Below, piece by piece: positions 51,930 through 63,164 of a stretch of DNA of 64,000 nt. The position numbers were made by a program, and so were the translations under genes. The notes beneath the pieces were generated by a model. That model was not told the DNA's origin and made no database searches. It saw only the letters and a list, made by a program, of their open reading frames with translations. The stretch is from Gari tellinella (Eukaryota > Mollusca > Bivalvia > Cardiida > Psammobiidae). Position 1 is the stretch's first letter, and each line of letters starts with the position of its first letter. Where the stretch lies: NCBI GenBank assembly GCA_922989275.2, contig OV277869.1, positions 26,732,189 through 26,796,188 of the forward strand, given 5' to 3'.

Positions 51930-52047
51930 ATCGATACGAGTGTCAAACAGTTTGGATCCTGATCAGACGCCGCGTTACGCGGCGTCTGATCAGGATTCAA
52001 ACTGTTTGCAAATGCGCTTTTTGGCGTCATTAAGAGTGAAAGGGTTA
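51930..52047. mobile_element. TTAA-family MITE half with perfect GATCAGACGCCGCG hairpin
   Basis: Hairpin TCAGACGCCGCGTTACGCGG and right end GAAAGGGTTAA; left end not found. Confidence 0.7.
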
Positions 52048-52479
52048 AAAAGCAGCACACTGGTTTTGAGTTCTTTGTTTCTGTACGTGTTACAGAATTA
52101 AATCAATATTGAGATATGGTATTAGTATTTTAATTTTCTTCAAGAACAGATTCTTAATCTGCGCATGAGCACGGTGTGCGTTTCTTTTTGTACTGAGTGT
52201 ATTTGCTACTTGCTATTAGTGAACATACTCAAGTTCAGCATGGATGCCTATCGTTTCTATCATAATTTCCTGTTTTCAGTGTGTTGACCCCTAAAGGATT
52301 TTCATGTATTTCTTTAAACGTAGATTAATAAACTGCTATAATTATGCAAAAGTGATTGCTGATGTACGCAGTAAAAAAGCAGTGTACTTTTATGTTATTC
52401 TTTTACGAATGCTGTTTGGATACAATGTAGCTTACCTTTCACCTTAAGGTGTTATGTTACAAGTTAAAGACAATCTACT

Positions 52480-52690
52480 AATACCCTTAGACTCCATACT
52501 GGACGTTATGGACTGTATGTATTGAAACGAAACACAAGGCCATGTTTAGTATGCAATGCTGCAAATATTGAAGATGCGTGTCATTTTCTTCTTATTTTTT
52601 TCAAATACGAAGAAATTCGAAAATGTTTATTAAAGAGCATTACTATAGCACTTCAACAAAATTTAGCATATTTAAATCGGACGCACGTAT
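52480..52690 (+). pseudogene. LINE-like polymerase C-terminal fragment
   Basis: The frame RPCLVCNAANIEDACHFLL then a charged FFKYEEIRKCLLKS resembles the zinc-knuckle tail (C-x2-C-N...IED..HFLL) of non-LTR retrotransposon polyproteins. It is short, lacks the polymerase domain, and is cut at the right by a MITE, so it is a dead fragment. Confidence 0.45.
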
Positions 52691-52693
52691 ACG

Positions 52694-53025
52694 TACAGTG
52701 GAGAATCTGTTATTCTTTCCCGTTTAAACGCAAACGTACGCAAACGCAAAACACTAAAACGTAGATAAGAACAACTTTTGGACAGTTCTGATAATTCATG
52801 TTTATCTTGGTGGTTTACGCTAAAACTATTATTTGCAGTGCGAACAGTTTGGAGCCAGATCAGACGCCGGGTAACCCGGCGTCTGATCAGGCTCCAAACT
52901 GTTTGCCACCAAGATAAACATGAAATATCAGAATTGTCCAAAAGTTGTTCTTTTCTACGTTTTAGTGCTTTGCGTTTGCGTACGTTTGCGTTTAAACGGG
53001 AAAGAATAACAGATTCTCCACTGTA
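52694..53025. mobile_element. Rearranged 250-bp-family MITE: inverted dimer
   Basis: The left 119 bp is one arm (GTTTAAACGC side) joined at TTGGTGGT to a nearly whole copy in the other orientation starting GTTTACGCTAAAACT. Both outer arms are now the same end, giving ~115-bp inverted arms; 332 bp in total. Confidence 0.85.
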
Positions 53026-53378
53026 TACAAATCATAGTTGAAACCATCACATCTTAAGTATCTTATTTATATGGTTGACAATGCAGCAGTGAAACAATTG
53101 AACTATGCTATGAGAAACCTATAGACGGTTTGCATTACAAACATGTTAATCTAGACCAGCCACACGTGAACTATGCGAAAACAGGACTGGGTCTACACTG
53201 TCTAAACCTATAGGTCTCATCATTTACAATATTCTGATGGCAGCTTAAGACAATGTAGACCTTGATCAAACTCCGGCTAATACAACGTCTTTATTTCTTA
53301 TTCGAATATAGATACTCGCGTATTACCCATCTGAACAGAAGGCTATATATATTTAATTGCCTAAAAATCAGGTGTCAG

Positions 53379-53630
53379 TTTAACCCTTTGAGCCCTAGTC
53401 CCGCATATAGGCGTCATTTTCAAACAGTGTACATGTTAATAGTACACTTGTCCTGTGCAAACAGTGAAGACCCAGATCAGAGGGCTCCGAAAGGAGCCCT
53501 CTGATCAGGGTCTTCACTGTTTGTCATAATGCCAAAAATGGACCAAAACAACCCTTAAAACCCAGAAATGGACTAGACTTTAATGGAAACTGGATTTGTC
53601 CATTTAAAGTATCAGGGAGGAAAGAGTTAA
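53379..53630 (+). mobile_element. TTAA-flanked MITE with GATCAGAGGGCTCC hairpin
   Basis: One of the best-preserved copies: TTAACCCTTTGAGCCCTAGT to GGAGGAAAGAGTTAA. Confidence 0.9.
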
Positions 53631-54176
53631 ACACTCAATGATTATCATAGTTTAGAGGTCGTAACAGAGGGATTTTTCTGTATTTATCTGAAGTCCTTAC
53701 ATGTTATCACTAGCTGATAGTAGTTTACACACTTTAGTTCGCTATGGACGAATGAGGACATACACGTTAACAGCTGCATATGAAATTAATGGTTAACTAC
53801 ACAGTACAAATACAACATCTTGCCAATTAGCATCACTACGGTAGCTACCAGCGTTCAATTAAAGTGTTTAAAGTTCGAAACAGGTCAGTGGTTTATTTAC
53901 AATCAATTTAGTTTAATTGCAATGCATACTGACGTATTGCATTATACTACATGTACCTTATTAAGTGCTGTTTCTGTTTGTTGGTGCAAATAAAATATAG
54001 CCGAACAAAGATACAAAGGACGATGGAAACATGCATGGTAGGTTGCAGTCTAGTCTCATCAATGAACCTATGTGACGTCATGCTACATTTGCGACAGACG
54101 CCATGGTCGAATAAAAAAATAGTTCCATACTATTTCACTGTACACATGTGGACTATATAGTTGCATTCAACCCATT
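53631..54176. other. No gene seen
   Basis: A right-end fragment of the 210-bp family (AGGTCGTAACAGAGGGATTT, about 53655-53682). No exon. Confidence 0.4.
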
Positions 54177-54426
54177 TACAGTGGAGAATCTGTTATTCTT
54201 TCCCAATAAACGCGTTTACGCTAAAACTATTATTTGCAGTGCAAACAGTTTGGAGCCAGATCAGACGCCGGGTATCCCGGCGTCTGATCAGGCTAAAAAC
54301 TGTTTGCCACCAAGATAAACAAGAATGATCAGAATTGTCCAAAAGTTGTTCTTTTCTACGTTTTAGTGCTTTGCGTTTGCGTAAGTTTGCGTTTAAACGG
54401 GAAATAATAACAGATTCTCCACTGTA
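54177..54426 (-). mobile_element. 250-bp TA-flanked palindromic MITE
   Basis: Full-length 250-bp copy. Confidence 0.92.
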
Positions 54427-54603
54427 TGGACACACACTGCAATGTCTTTAGATCACTATTGTATATCTACAATGGAATCTTCCAGCAACTATACAGGGGG
54501 AGTTCATTGCAATATCTAGGCATAACTGGGTAAACATTTTAAGGGGAGAGCGTGACTTTACTAACGTTTTGCAAACAGTGAGAAGTCTCTACTGAATCTA
54601 TTT

Positions 54604-54770
54604 GTCACAATGTGTAGGTTAATCATCACTTATACGGTCTTGCTGTACAGACGCGCTTTTATGGTGATGTGTTAGATTGAAAGGCTGCAAACCTAGCGAC
54701 CCGGGTTCGATCCCGGGTCTCAGCGGGTATTTTTCTTTATAAGAACATCCGGTTACATATTAATATGTCA
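54604..54770 (+). mobile_element. SINE-like repeat with B-box, copy 2
   Basis: ACCCGGGTTCGATCCCGGGT is a perfect T-arm/B-box; shares flanks with 48087-48250. Confidence 0.65.
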
Positions 54771-54789
54771 AGAATCTTTGAAATTTGAA

Positions 54790-55480
54790 AACAAGTGACT
54801 AGGGGTACTTGGCCGTACCCCTAATATCTGAAATAAGCGGTACGGTCACATACAATTTACGGCGGGATTTTTTCTTTATTTTTAAATTGAATTGATTTTA
54901 TCCCGATGTACAACGCAATTGAATCGATGAATTGAAAAAAGCGTTTAACCAAATTAAAAAGTTTCAATATTTGAAAGTGCTCCTAGCGAGTCCTGTAAGT
55001 GAAAGCTAGTTAAGTGTTACGTGAGTCAGTTACATAATATAGCAACACTAATTTATTTTGCCTGGATATACGTTATAATGATGTTAATGTTAATAACCTC
55101 TGATTTCCGACCATATATTATGGTTATTTAATGGAAAAAAAACAAACAAAGAATCCTCGCCAAATATTCTCCACTCAACTTGTTTTCACGGCAATAATGA
55201 TTGGAATATATATCTTCCGCATATGGGGTATATAGTGTTATTGTCGGTTACGCATATAATAATAGTTGAAATTCGTGACCATTGTCATCATAGACAAAAT
55301 TATAGACAAATACATAGATTGACAGGTCTATGTCTATGTAAGTTTACTCGTTGTTTTATTTATGACCTGCTACAGTATGTCGCAATTTTTAAATTGCTCG
55401 TAAGCATAATTACCAACGATATCAACAATCTAGATGGGACCAAAACAAGCCGGACGGCTCAACACTGGCTATCAACGAAA
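54790..55480. mobile_element. Degraded relative of the 35192-36152 element
   Basis: GTGACTAGGGGTACTTGGCC left end, TAATATCTGAAATAAGCGGT, later CGTGAGTCAGTTA and GATGTTAATGTTAATAA as in the intact element. Right end not located. Confidence 0.55.
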
Positions 55481-55524
55481 GGCAACTAAATACATGTAAA
55501 GGATAATCAGTTTCTTTGGATTGA

Positions 55525-55640
55525 TATGAAAAAAGATATCACGAGAATGGGTTGTTATCTGGTTAAAACGAGTCCACAGGACGAGTTTTTTAACCAGATA
55601 ACAACCCTTTCAAGTGATATATTTTTCATATCTATTTAAA
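55525..55640. repeat. Fold-back repeat
   Basis: GGGTTGTTATCTGGTTAAAA and inverse around GTCCACAGGAC. Confidence 0.75.
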
Positions 55641-55893
55641 GGAATTGATTATTCTATTTATTATTATATATATCAATGACGTTTTACAAAAAAACACACA
55701 AAATTGATTACTGCGACGTCACTAAACTTATTATGACGTGACGTCACAAAAAGTGATACCATCACTACATGTAGTGATGATATCAACAGTGACGATATCA
55801 AATTTATCTAACTGAGAAATCTCTATAAATCATCGACATGTATATAATAAAGGTAACTAAATAATCAAGCACGTTTGCCAATGGATCGCTAGT

Positions 55894-56143
55894 TACAGTG
55901 GAGAATCTGTTATTCTTTCCCGTTTAAACGCAAACGTACGTAAACGCAAAGCACTAAAACGTAGAAAAGAACAACTTTTGGACAAATCTTATAATTCTTG
56001 TTTATCTTGGTGGCAAACAGTTTGGAGCCTGATCAGACGCCGGGTTACCCGGTGTCTGATCTGGCTCCAAACTGTTTGCACTGCAAATAATAGTTTTAGC
56101 GTAAACGCGTTTATTGGGAAAGAATAACATATTCTCCACTGTA
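55894..56143 (+). mobile_element. 250-bp TA-flanked palindromic MITE
   Basis: Full-length 250-bp copy. Confidence 0.92.
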
Positions 56144-56439
56144 ACAGGGCAATTATAATTAAAGATGGTATTGGAAAATTACACCATAATTGAGAAGATG
56201 TTTGTAGTTCGAACCTTCTTTATTCATATATAATGGAAAAAATGTGTGGAAAAAATGCCAAAAATTCGTAGGGTGGCGAATAATTATGTCCTATGACTGT
56301 ACATACATGTAGTAGTTATCGCTGCCGTAAAATTACCTATTGGAAGGATGTTTGGTGAAGTTTCTTTGTTTTTTCTCCGTTAAAAAGCCAGACGAGAAGG
56401 TAGAAAAGAGAGACTACTGACATTAACACAGATATAATG

Positions 56440-56800
56440 TTTCTTCAAAGAGTGTGTGTACGTGTTGTTCGGAGGGAGTTGTTTTAGAAAGGGAAATTGG
56501 TTTAGTTTTTTGCAAACAGTTTGATTCTAGATCAGAAGCCGCGTAAAACGTCTAGATTCAAGCTGTTTGTCTCTCGTCATTATGATTTTTCTGTCAAACT
56601 GTTCAATATGTGACTTTGAGAAAAACAGCAGACGACAAATTTAAGTAGATAATATTGCAGCCGTGAAAAAGTTAGACATATTTGACCTGTTGAGGAACAG
56701 CGACACGCATAGTTGTACATTTGTAAGGAGGGAACCGTTGTTCAGAGGGCCGTTGTATAGGGGGGGGGGGGGGGGGGTGGGGGTGGGGGTGGGGGCTCTA
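56440..56800 (-). mobile_element. Decayed ~330-bp TA-family MITE with poly-G tract
   Basis: GTTCGGAGGGAGTTGTTTTA, core GATCAGAAGCCGCG, and GGAGGGAACCGTTGTTCAGA match the 49523 copy; the right end has been replaced by a long G run. Confidence 0.6.
56760..56795 (+). repeat. Poly-G / GGGGGT tract
   Basis: An 18-base G run, then four more G runs separated by single T: strong G-quadruplex potential. Confidence 0.85.
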
Positions 56801-56945
56801 ACTATAGTCATATGAACACAGCTCATAACCACCGTAATAACCACAGCTGTCGGCACGTTTTACCATTCTCGGGCTAAATATTCATATACATGTACATGTT
56901 TAAACCCACTCGGTATAAAAAATAAAATATATATTACATGTATGA

Positions 56946-57283
56946 GGGTTGTTCAAAAAGTAATGATACTTGATCGATAACTTCAATACAATAAATGCAA
57001 AATACACGATGGTATAATGCACGATAAGATCACATAACTCGATGAGTCACAACATGCGTTATATCACCATGTAGGCGAATAATTGTTATTTAAAATGATA
57101 TATCACACATGTATTTGCACTTATTATATTGAAGTCATTGGCCAAGTATCATCACTTTGTGAACAAACATCGTATCTATCTTGTGAACCAATGCAGTCGC
57201 TAAACAAATATGGCAAAGCACCGCCAGGAAAGATTACAGACACATGCAAGACATTCAAGAAAACAGAACAGGCAGTGAACAGA
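56946..57283 (+). pseudogene. Mariner-like transposon fragment
   Basis: GAGGGTTGTTCAAAAAGTAA resembles mariner inverted ends, and a downstream frame reads CEPMQSLNKYGKAPPGKITD and then TCKTFKKTEQ, like the helix-turn-helix start of mariner transposases. Truncated by a MITE at 57284; not functional. Confidence 0.35.
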
Positions 57284-57533
57284 TACAGTGGAGAATCTGT
57301 TATTCTTTCCCAATAAACGCGTTTACGCTAAAACTATTATTTGCAGTGAAAACAGTTTGGAGCCAGATCAGACGCCGGGTAACCCGGCGTCTGATCAGGC
57401 TCCAAACTGTTTGCCACCAAGATAAACAAGAATTATCAGAATTGTCCAAAAGTTGTTCTTTTCTACGTTGTAGTGCTTTGCGTTTGCGTACGTTTGCGTT
57501 TAAACGGGAAAGAATAACATATTCTCCACTGTA
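57284..57533 (-). mobile_element. 250-bp TA-flanked palindromic MITE
   Basis: Full-length 250-bp copy. Confidence 0.92.
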
Positions 57534-57566
57534 TAGTCTAACAACAGAACGTGGTGAAGAATGATT

Positions 57567-57817
57567 TACAGTGGAGAATACATTATAATTTCCCGTTTAA
57601 GCAAATGAAACATAGCAATAAATGTAGAAAATGACATTTTTTTAAAAAAAAAAAATCTTATTTATTTTAAGCCTGAGTGGCAAACAGTTTCGAGCCTGAT
57701 CAGACGCCGTGTTTCCCGGCGTCTCATCTGGTCCCAAACTGTTTGCAAAATTTTAAGGAAATAATAGTTTTAGCGTAAACGCGTTTCCTGGGAAAGAATA
57801 ACGTCTTCTCCATTACA
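57567..57817 (+). mobile_element. Diverged 250-bp-family MITE
   Basis: TACAGTGGAGAATACATTAT left end; hairpin GATCAGACGCCGTGTTTCCC; the right end is mutated (CCATTACA). Confidence 0.78.
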
Positions 57818-58126
57818 TATAATGCAAGTTCAAGTGTTAGAATAGTTATTTTATCACATAAAGCCGCTTGAGTCTTAAAAGCGGACACACAATGATGTTA
57901 AAAATGTTTAAATCAACGTTGTGTCATCGTTGAAACGACGTTGTGTTCCTGCTGGGTTATGTCTATTGCACGACCAAACTCCAAAGTGTGTACCAACTCA
58001 ATTAAAACAAATCATGTACGATTGTGATAATTTGTCATTTTCTATAGGTGGACTCAACGTTTATGTCTAGTTTCGTTTCATTTTCAAAACAGTAAATATT
58101 GGCATATTTCTCATTGTAGCTAGAAG
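57818..58126 (+). promoter_or_regulatory. Upstream region of the aldo-keto reductase gene
   Basis: No MITE recognised in these 309 bases. No clear TATA box; a possible splice acceptor ends at 58117. Confidence 0.3.
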
Positions 58127-58235
58127 ATGGACAAGAAGACATATGTAGAGGGCTTTCACAATGATGAAGAGGTCAAGAAGATGACCTATAATGAACTGGG
58201 CAAGACGGGAATGGCCGTGTCAGCACTTAGCCTAG
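58127..58235 (+). CDS. Aldo-keto reductase exon 1
   Basis: 36 codons plus one base, ATG in the context GAAGATGG, donor CCTAG|GTATTG. A possible acceptor (CTCATTGTAG) nine bases before the ATG suggests an upstream non-coding exon. Confidence 0.83.
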
Positions 58236-61200
58236 GTATTGAGATTCCACCAATGTGTCATTCACCCCGATACTTCAAATGGACAATGCCAGTTTCCAAT
58301 TAATTCTAGTTCAGTTTTACAAATTAAGGCTTAATTTTAAAATATATTGCAAAATCACAAACAGTGCAGATCATGACAGGAGCTCTCTAGGTGAGCAGTA
58401 CCTGCACTGTTCACATAGGAAAAAGTGTATACTTTGCAAGTACAAGATTTGATTTAATCCTTATTATGCTGATTATCGAAATAATTGGTTAGTAATCTTA
58501 TTTCAAATTATAACGTACAGTTTCTTATCAATATATAAAAAACAATATTGTACAAATTGTACCCTAATCCTTATATTGGTACCGAAAAATGTCGATCGTC
58601 ATACAACTTCAACTTTAACCCTTTCCCTCTTAGAAGCGACTTTTAGCGTATCTGATTTATTCCTCCGCTGAAGAAAATAGTTCCAGTTTATATACTCATG
58701 AACAATTGCCATAACAAATATTTATATATAGTCTAGCAGATGGTAGCTTAAAGCAGGCTGAAAGTTAAGCAGAATGTGCCTTAAGGCACATTCTGCTTTA
58801 CTTTCAACCTGCTTTAATTGATCACCTGCTTTTAGTGTTATATACGAGTTATTGGGTAAAGGGTTAAATAGGTGCATGCATACATTGTAAAACTGTTTCA
58901 GTATTCAATAACAATACATATTTCTTTTAAACCCGGATGTTAATCGACCTACTATATTTTGTAGGAGCGTCCTCGTTCGGAAGTGTGTTCAGAAACACAA
59001 CAGATGAAGAATCAGTTGAGGTTCTGAAGCTAGCCATTCAGAGCGGTATCAATTTAATAGACGTAGCCCCGTGGTATGGCCACGGCAAAGCCGAGACTGT
59101 TCTAGGCAAGGTATGTAATTATTACAGTAGAGAAAACGTCTTGAACATGTTATCAATTGGTTTTAATCTAAATAGCAAACCGGTTTGAACTTGATCAGAT
59201 GCCTGGTTACCTCTAGCTCCTAATCAGACTCTAAGCTGTTTGCAATTCATAAAACACGTTTTCTTGTTGCAAAAACAAAGAATCCAATACAAGCTGCATT
59301 AAGTCTTTACCATTCTCCTGCTAGGCAACGTGTTTGTGGCTGTCCAATATTTTTATATAACTGGCACTGTGTCAGAAATATTTAGACATTAAAACACTTG
59401 ACAAAAATAAACTTGCATACAAATTATTTAACCTTTGAGGCAGATGACAGAGTACTAGGCAAACGGTTAAATACGGCTTGACATGATTATACCAGCAGTT
59501 TTCTTATCAAGGTGTTACTTAAGAAATCAACTGCGTACTTCCGGTATTCATGCGGTTATGAAACTCAGTCGCTTTTACTTGCAAAGATAGGAAGCCCGTT
59601 ATTCATTGCCAGTGAAAGCGTCTGAGGTTCATAACCGCATGAATACCGGAAGTTAGCAATTTATTATTTATATTTATATTTCATTGTCAACCGTACCTGT
59701 AAGCATGTAATCATTGTGCCCGTTAAGCACTATACGTTGCCAATCGTTGTACGATCTCTATATATGATATGAAAATAGTCCCAAACATATTATCATGAAT
59801 AAGGGATAAATGCAGAGTTAACCGGTAAAATTTCTCGTTATGTTTAAACAATCTTTTGAGTTACTTAAAATCACATAAAGTTACGAAATATTGGTATTAT
59901 AAGCATCATTAACTTTCCACATGTACACTGCAATAAGGCGGCGTTCTACTAGTCTTACAATTAACATTTATTGGAAAATGCAACTCTTTTTTTAACAAAG
60001 TGTTTATATGAGGACGGTGCAGGGCGAATCAAATATAAAATGTTGGTATGCATGTATTCATACATATCTTTATTGTGTATACATGCATAGATGTCATTCT
60101 TGGAAGCTTTAATTTTGGTTATATGCAAGTTGATTGATAGTAGAGAATAGGCCAAGTACTCAAACAGTGGAGAATACGTTATTCTTTCCCGTTTAAACGC
60201 AAACGTACGCAAACGCACGCAAACGCAAAGCACTAAAACGTAGAAAAGAACAACTTTTGGACAATTCTGAAAATTCTTGTTTATCTTGGTGGCAAACGGT
60301 TTAGAGCCTGATCAGACGCCGGGTTACCCGGCGTCTGATCTGGCTCCAAACTGTTTGCATTGCAAATAATAGTTTTAGCGTAAACGCGTTTATTGGGAAA
60401 GAATAATAGATTCTCCACTGTACCATTTAAACGAATCTAAATACAAATGCAACGCAGTTAAATTAAGTAAATTACACCTGTCTGAAAATGTAAGGGTTTA
60501 GTTTCAGTCTGAGTGGCATAACAGTTTGGAGCATGATCGGACGCAGTAATACATGGTGTCTGATCTTGTACAAACCGTTCTTGTAATGGATAAACATTTT
60601 TTTCAGAAATATGTTAATTGAGAAAGAAATAACGTCTTCTTCACTGTTCGCAAAGGCTGTAGCTAATTCACCTGCTACATACTAAAGGCTAAATAGCGTG
60701 AACATTGAAGTACGGTAGTAATGCCATACATGTACTATAAATTTAATACTTTAAGTTATTCATAGACTGAAGATCGCCCTTTTCCGTGTTATCTCGGCAT
60801 TTTCCGTGTTTAACGGAATATAACGAAAACTCCCATATAAAACTGTAAGATAATGTTAGAATTATCCGAACGTGGTCCGAAATGTTGCAAATTTGCATGG
60901 CCTTCCCCGCACGGGTTCGAATCCCGACCGAGCTCAATATATTTTTTCTTTGAAATATATATCGTTTTCAAACAAAACCTTTTCCTAAATCAATGATTAA
61001 ATGTTTATAAATGCGCCTGACATTAACTTGCAAAAATACTTAATTATAAGCCAAATTTATTGTTCAGTCTTTATAAAATATTCAATGTCTCCAACACTTT
61101 TTCCAAGAAAAAAATAATTTTGTCCAGTCAGGTGCGGCCTAATGTCTTCATATTTTGGATTTAGATTGCGTAAGTATTGTATGAAAAAATAAGCAAGGGG

Positions 61201-63164
61201 TTTGCTTTGCCCAAGTTTTCATTTTTGTACAAACATACAACCTTTTAAGTCATATAATGTAAAATCGTATGGAAAATATTGTATATTTTTAAGAGGACGG
61301 TTCAGAATTTTTAATTTTTCACATCATATGATGCAAATATTGGGACAGTAACTTTAATTTTGTGGTGTTCACGTCTTCTGGCATAGGCATGACATACACA
61401 ATATCAGTATTTTAGGTAAGAATAGGTAAAAATCACCTTTCAGGAATATTTGTCTTTTAAATTTCTCGCATATTTTCCTACCTGTAAGGCTATATACAAT
61501 ATTTCTAATATTTTCGAGAAGAGATGGCGAAAAGCCTTCATATTTCACACAAGACACGGAAATTACATGTAGTATCCATTCATAATATCATTTTCACATT
61601 ACAATTACCCTACCTTCAGTGTTGGATTACCTTAATAGTATTAATTCTTATGCTCCTTAACTCATGAATGAAATATATATGTTAGTAATGCTCTTCTCGA
61701 AGTTTGGTTGTACCCGCCTGATTGCAGTGGCGATGGACTATGTTGTATGTGCTAATAAAGATTTATTGGGATGACTTGATTGTAAAGTTTTAGGCGACAT
61801 ATAGTTACAGTGGATAATCTGTTATTCTTTCCCGATAAACGCGTTTACGCTAAAACTATTTTTTCTTTTACAAACAGTTTGGAGCCAGATCAGACGCCGG
61901 GTAACCCGGCGTCTGATCTGGCTCCAAACTGTTTGCCACCAAGAAAAACATGAAATATCAGAATTGTCTAAAAGTTGTTCTTTTCTACGTTTTAGTGCTT
62001 TGCGTTTGCGTACGTTTGCGTTTAAACGGGAAAGAATAACATATTCTCCACTGTATGTATTGTATCAGTTTAAATATCGCTATATTGTAGGGCCTCGTGA
62101 ACATTCCAAGACAGAGTTATTACCTAACGACTAAGGTAGGAAGATATGATCCAGAACCCGAGAGAATGTTTGACTTCAGAGCTGAACGTGTTATTGCCAG
62201 CGTTGACGAAAGTCTCGCGAGACTTGGACTTGACTATGTTGACGTCATTCAGGTGAGACCAGCATGTTAACAGTAACATAAAGAACACCATCACTAATTA
62301 GGAAAATAATACGAACAAACCCTAAGTTAACCTTTCATTAATCGTGCGTTTTTTACTACTTACTTCACTGTTATATTGTCGGCTACTTCAACATTATTGT
62401 ATGTAAAATCTTTTCTCGATTTCACATTTACTTTATTTCGGCATTTTAGGATGGGATATGTGTTAACAACGCAGTGCCTCGTTTAAAAGCTATCATTTTG
62501 AACATTTGATTGTATTTGCGTTTAGCATTGTCAAATTTATCCTAAGATTTTTACTCCATCACCGTTATATTATCGTTTGCTTCACTATTGGTGTCTGAAA
62601 TATCGTTTCAATGTTAGATTTAAGGTGGTGTGGCTTAAGAAATATCGATACGAGTGTCAAAAAATTTTGGACCCTGAACAGACGCCGCGATATGCGGCGT
62701 CTGGTCAGGATCGAAATTATGAGACAACTTGGTTTTTGGTGCCATTCACAGTGAAAGGGTTTACTGGGAAAGAATAACATAAGTCCCACTGTGCACAGTG
62801 GGACCTCTCTATTATGACAACTAAATTGTGATAATTATTTCTTAAAGCAAAGTGTCAGTAAAACAGAGAGCTCCTTTAGGAGCTTTTTGTTTTACTGTCA
62901 CCTTGCTTGAAGTTATCACCTGTATTTCATACAAATAGTCTTCGTTTTAGTTGTCGTAATAGTGAGGTTTTACTGTATATTCCCAAAACCTGGCCATATT
63001 TTTGTGATACAGCTGGTATTTATTATGTTTAAGGTTCATGACATGGAGTTTGCACCAAATTTAGATATCATTATTGACGAAACATTACCGGCATTACAAA
63101 AAGTGGTGGACGCCGGGAAGGCCAAATTTATAGGTATTACAGGATATCCTCTAGACAACTTCAA
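58127..63164 (+). CDS. Aldo-keto reductase, L-galactose dehydrogenase-like (N-terminal part)
   Basis: Exons 58127-58235, 58965-59110, 62091-62252 and 63034-63164 join in frame to give 182 codons plus two bases; the gene continues beyond the right edge. The protein opens with YNELGKTGMAVSALSLG, the usual first strand of NADPH-dependent aldo-keto reductases. The catalytic tetrad is present: D69 and Y74 (LIDVAPWYG), K100 (LTTKVGRYD) and H141 (VHDMEF). Segments such as PALQKVVDAGKAKFIGITGY resemble L-galactose dehydrogenase and related D-arabinose dehydrogenases more than the mammalian aldose reductase type. The likely role is cytosolic NAD(P)-linked oxidation or reduction of a sugar; the substrate is not shown by sequence. 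Confidence 0.88.
58248..58470 (+). mobile_element. Decayed MITE of the GATCAGAGGGCTCC family
   Basis: TTCAAATGGACAATGCCAGT and CAAACAGTGCAGATCATGAC remain. It begins just after the exon 1 donor of the aldo-keto reductase. Confidence 0.5.
58615..58867 (-). mobile_element. TTAA-flanked GCAGAATGTGCC MITE
   Basis: TTAA both borders, perfect hairpin. It sits in the first aldo-keto reductase intron. Confidence 0.88.
58965..59110 (+). CDS. Aldo-keto reductase exon 2 (Asp and Tyr of catalytic tetrad)
   Basis: Acceptor TATTTTGTAG|GAGCG, donor GGCAAG|GTATGT, 48 codons plus two bases. Contains GINLIDVAPWYGHGKAE. Confidence 0.9.
59111..60162. other. Aldo-keto reductase intron 2, left part
   Basis: A worn 250-bp-family copy (about 59125-59245), and a fold-back at 59535-59655 with ACTTCCGGTATTCATGCGGT arms. 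No exon. Confidence 0.5.
60163..60422 (+). mobile_element. 250-bp-family MITE with extra subterminal unit
   Basis: The ACGCAAACGC step is repeated one more time than usual, making it 260 bp. Confidence 0.88.
60440..60648 (+). mobile_element. Decayed 250-bp-family MITE
   Basis: TTTGGAGCATGATCGGACGC core and ATAACGTCTTCTTCACTGTT end. Confidence 0.6.
60890..60950 (+). other. tRNA-like 3' half with B-box
   Basis: CCGCACGGGTTCGAATCCCG followed by a T-rich run; a half tRNA, probably a SINE remnant. Confidence 0.5.
60951..61805. other. Aldo-keto reductase intron 2, right part; no gene
   Basis: AT-rich, no repeat family recognised and no exon. Confidence 0.4.
61806..62055 (-). mobile_element. 250-bp TA-flanked MITE near the exon 3 acceptor
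   Basis: Full-length 250 bp with a fully symmetric hairpin (both arms GGAGCCAGATCAGACGCC). Ends 35 bp before aldo-keto reductase exon 3. Confidence 0.92.
62091..62252 (+). CDS. Aldo-keto reductase exon 3 (catalytic Lys)
   Basis: 54 codons, phase 0, acceptor TATATTGTAG|GGCCTC, donor CAG|GTGAGA. Contains YYLTTKVGRYD and SVDESLARLGLDYVDVIQ. A 250-bp MITE ends 35 bases upstream of the exon. Confidence 0.92.
62333..62761. mobile_element. Worn TTAA-family MITEs with GAACAGACGCCGCG hairpin
   Basis: GTTAACCTTTCATTAATCGT start and CAGTGAAAGGGTTT end; hairpin at 62670-62720. May be two copies fused. Confidence 0.5.
62794..62977 (+). mobile_element. 210-bp-family MITE
   Basis: CACAGTGGGACCTCTCTATT left end, hairpin CAGAGAGCTCCTTTAGGAGC, TGAGGTTTTACTGTA right end. 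Ends 56 bp before exon 4. Confidence 0.82.
63034..63164 (+). CDS. Aldo-keto reductase exon 4 (catalytic His)
   Basis: 43 codons plus two bases, acceptor TATGTTTAAG|GTTCAT, donor TTCAA|GTAAGT. Contains VHDMEFAPNLDIIIDETLPA. Later exons are outside the window. Confidence 0.9.

Noticed and set aside
52522..52764. Zinc-finger gene exon
   Set aside because: The CLVC...CHFLL pattern fits a LINE polyprotein tail better, with no splice signals and a MITE cutting the frame.
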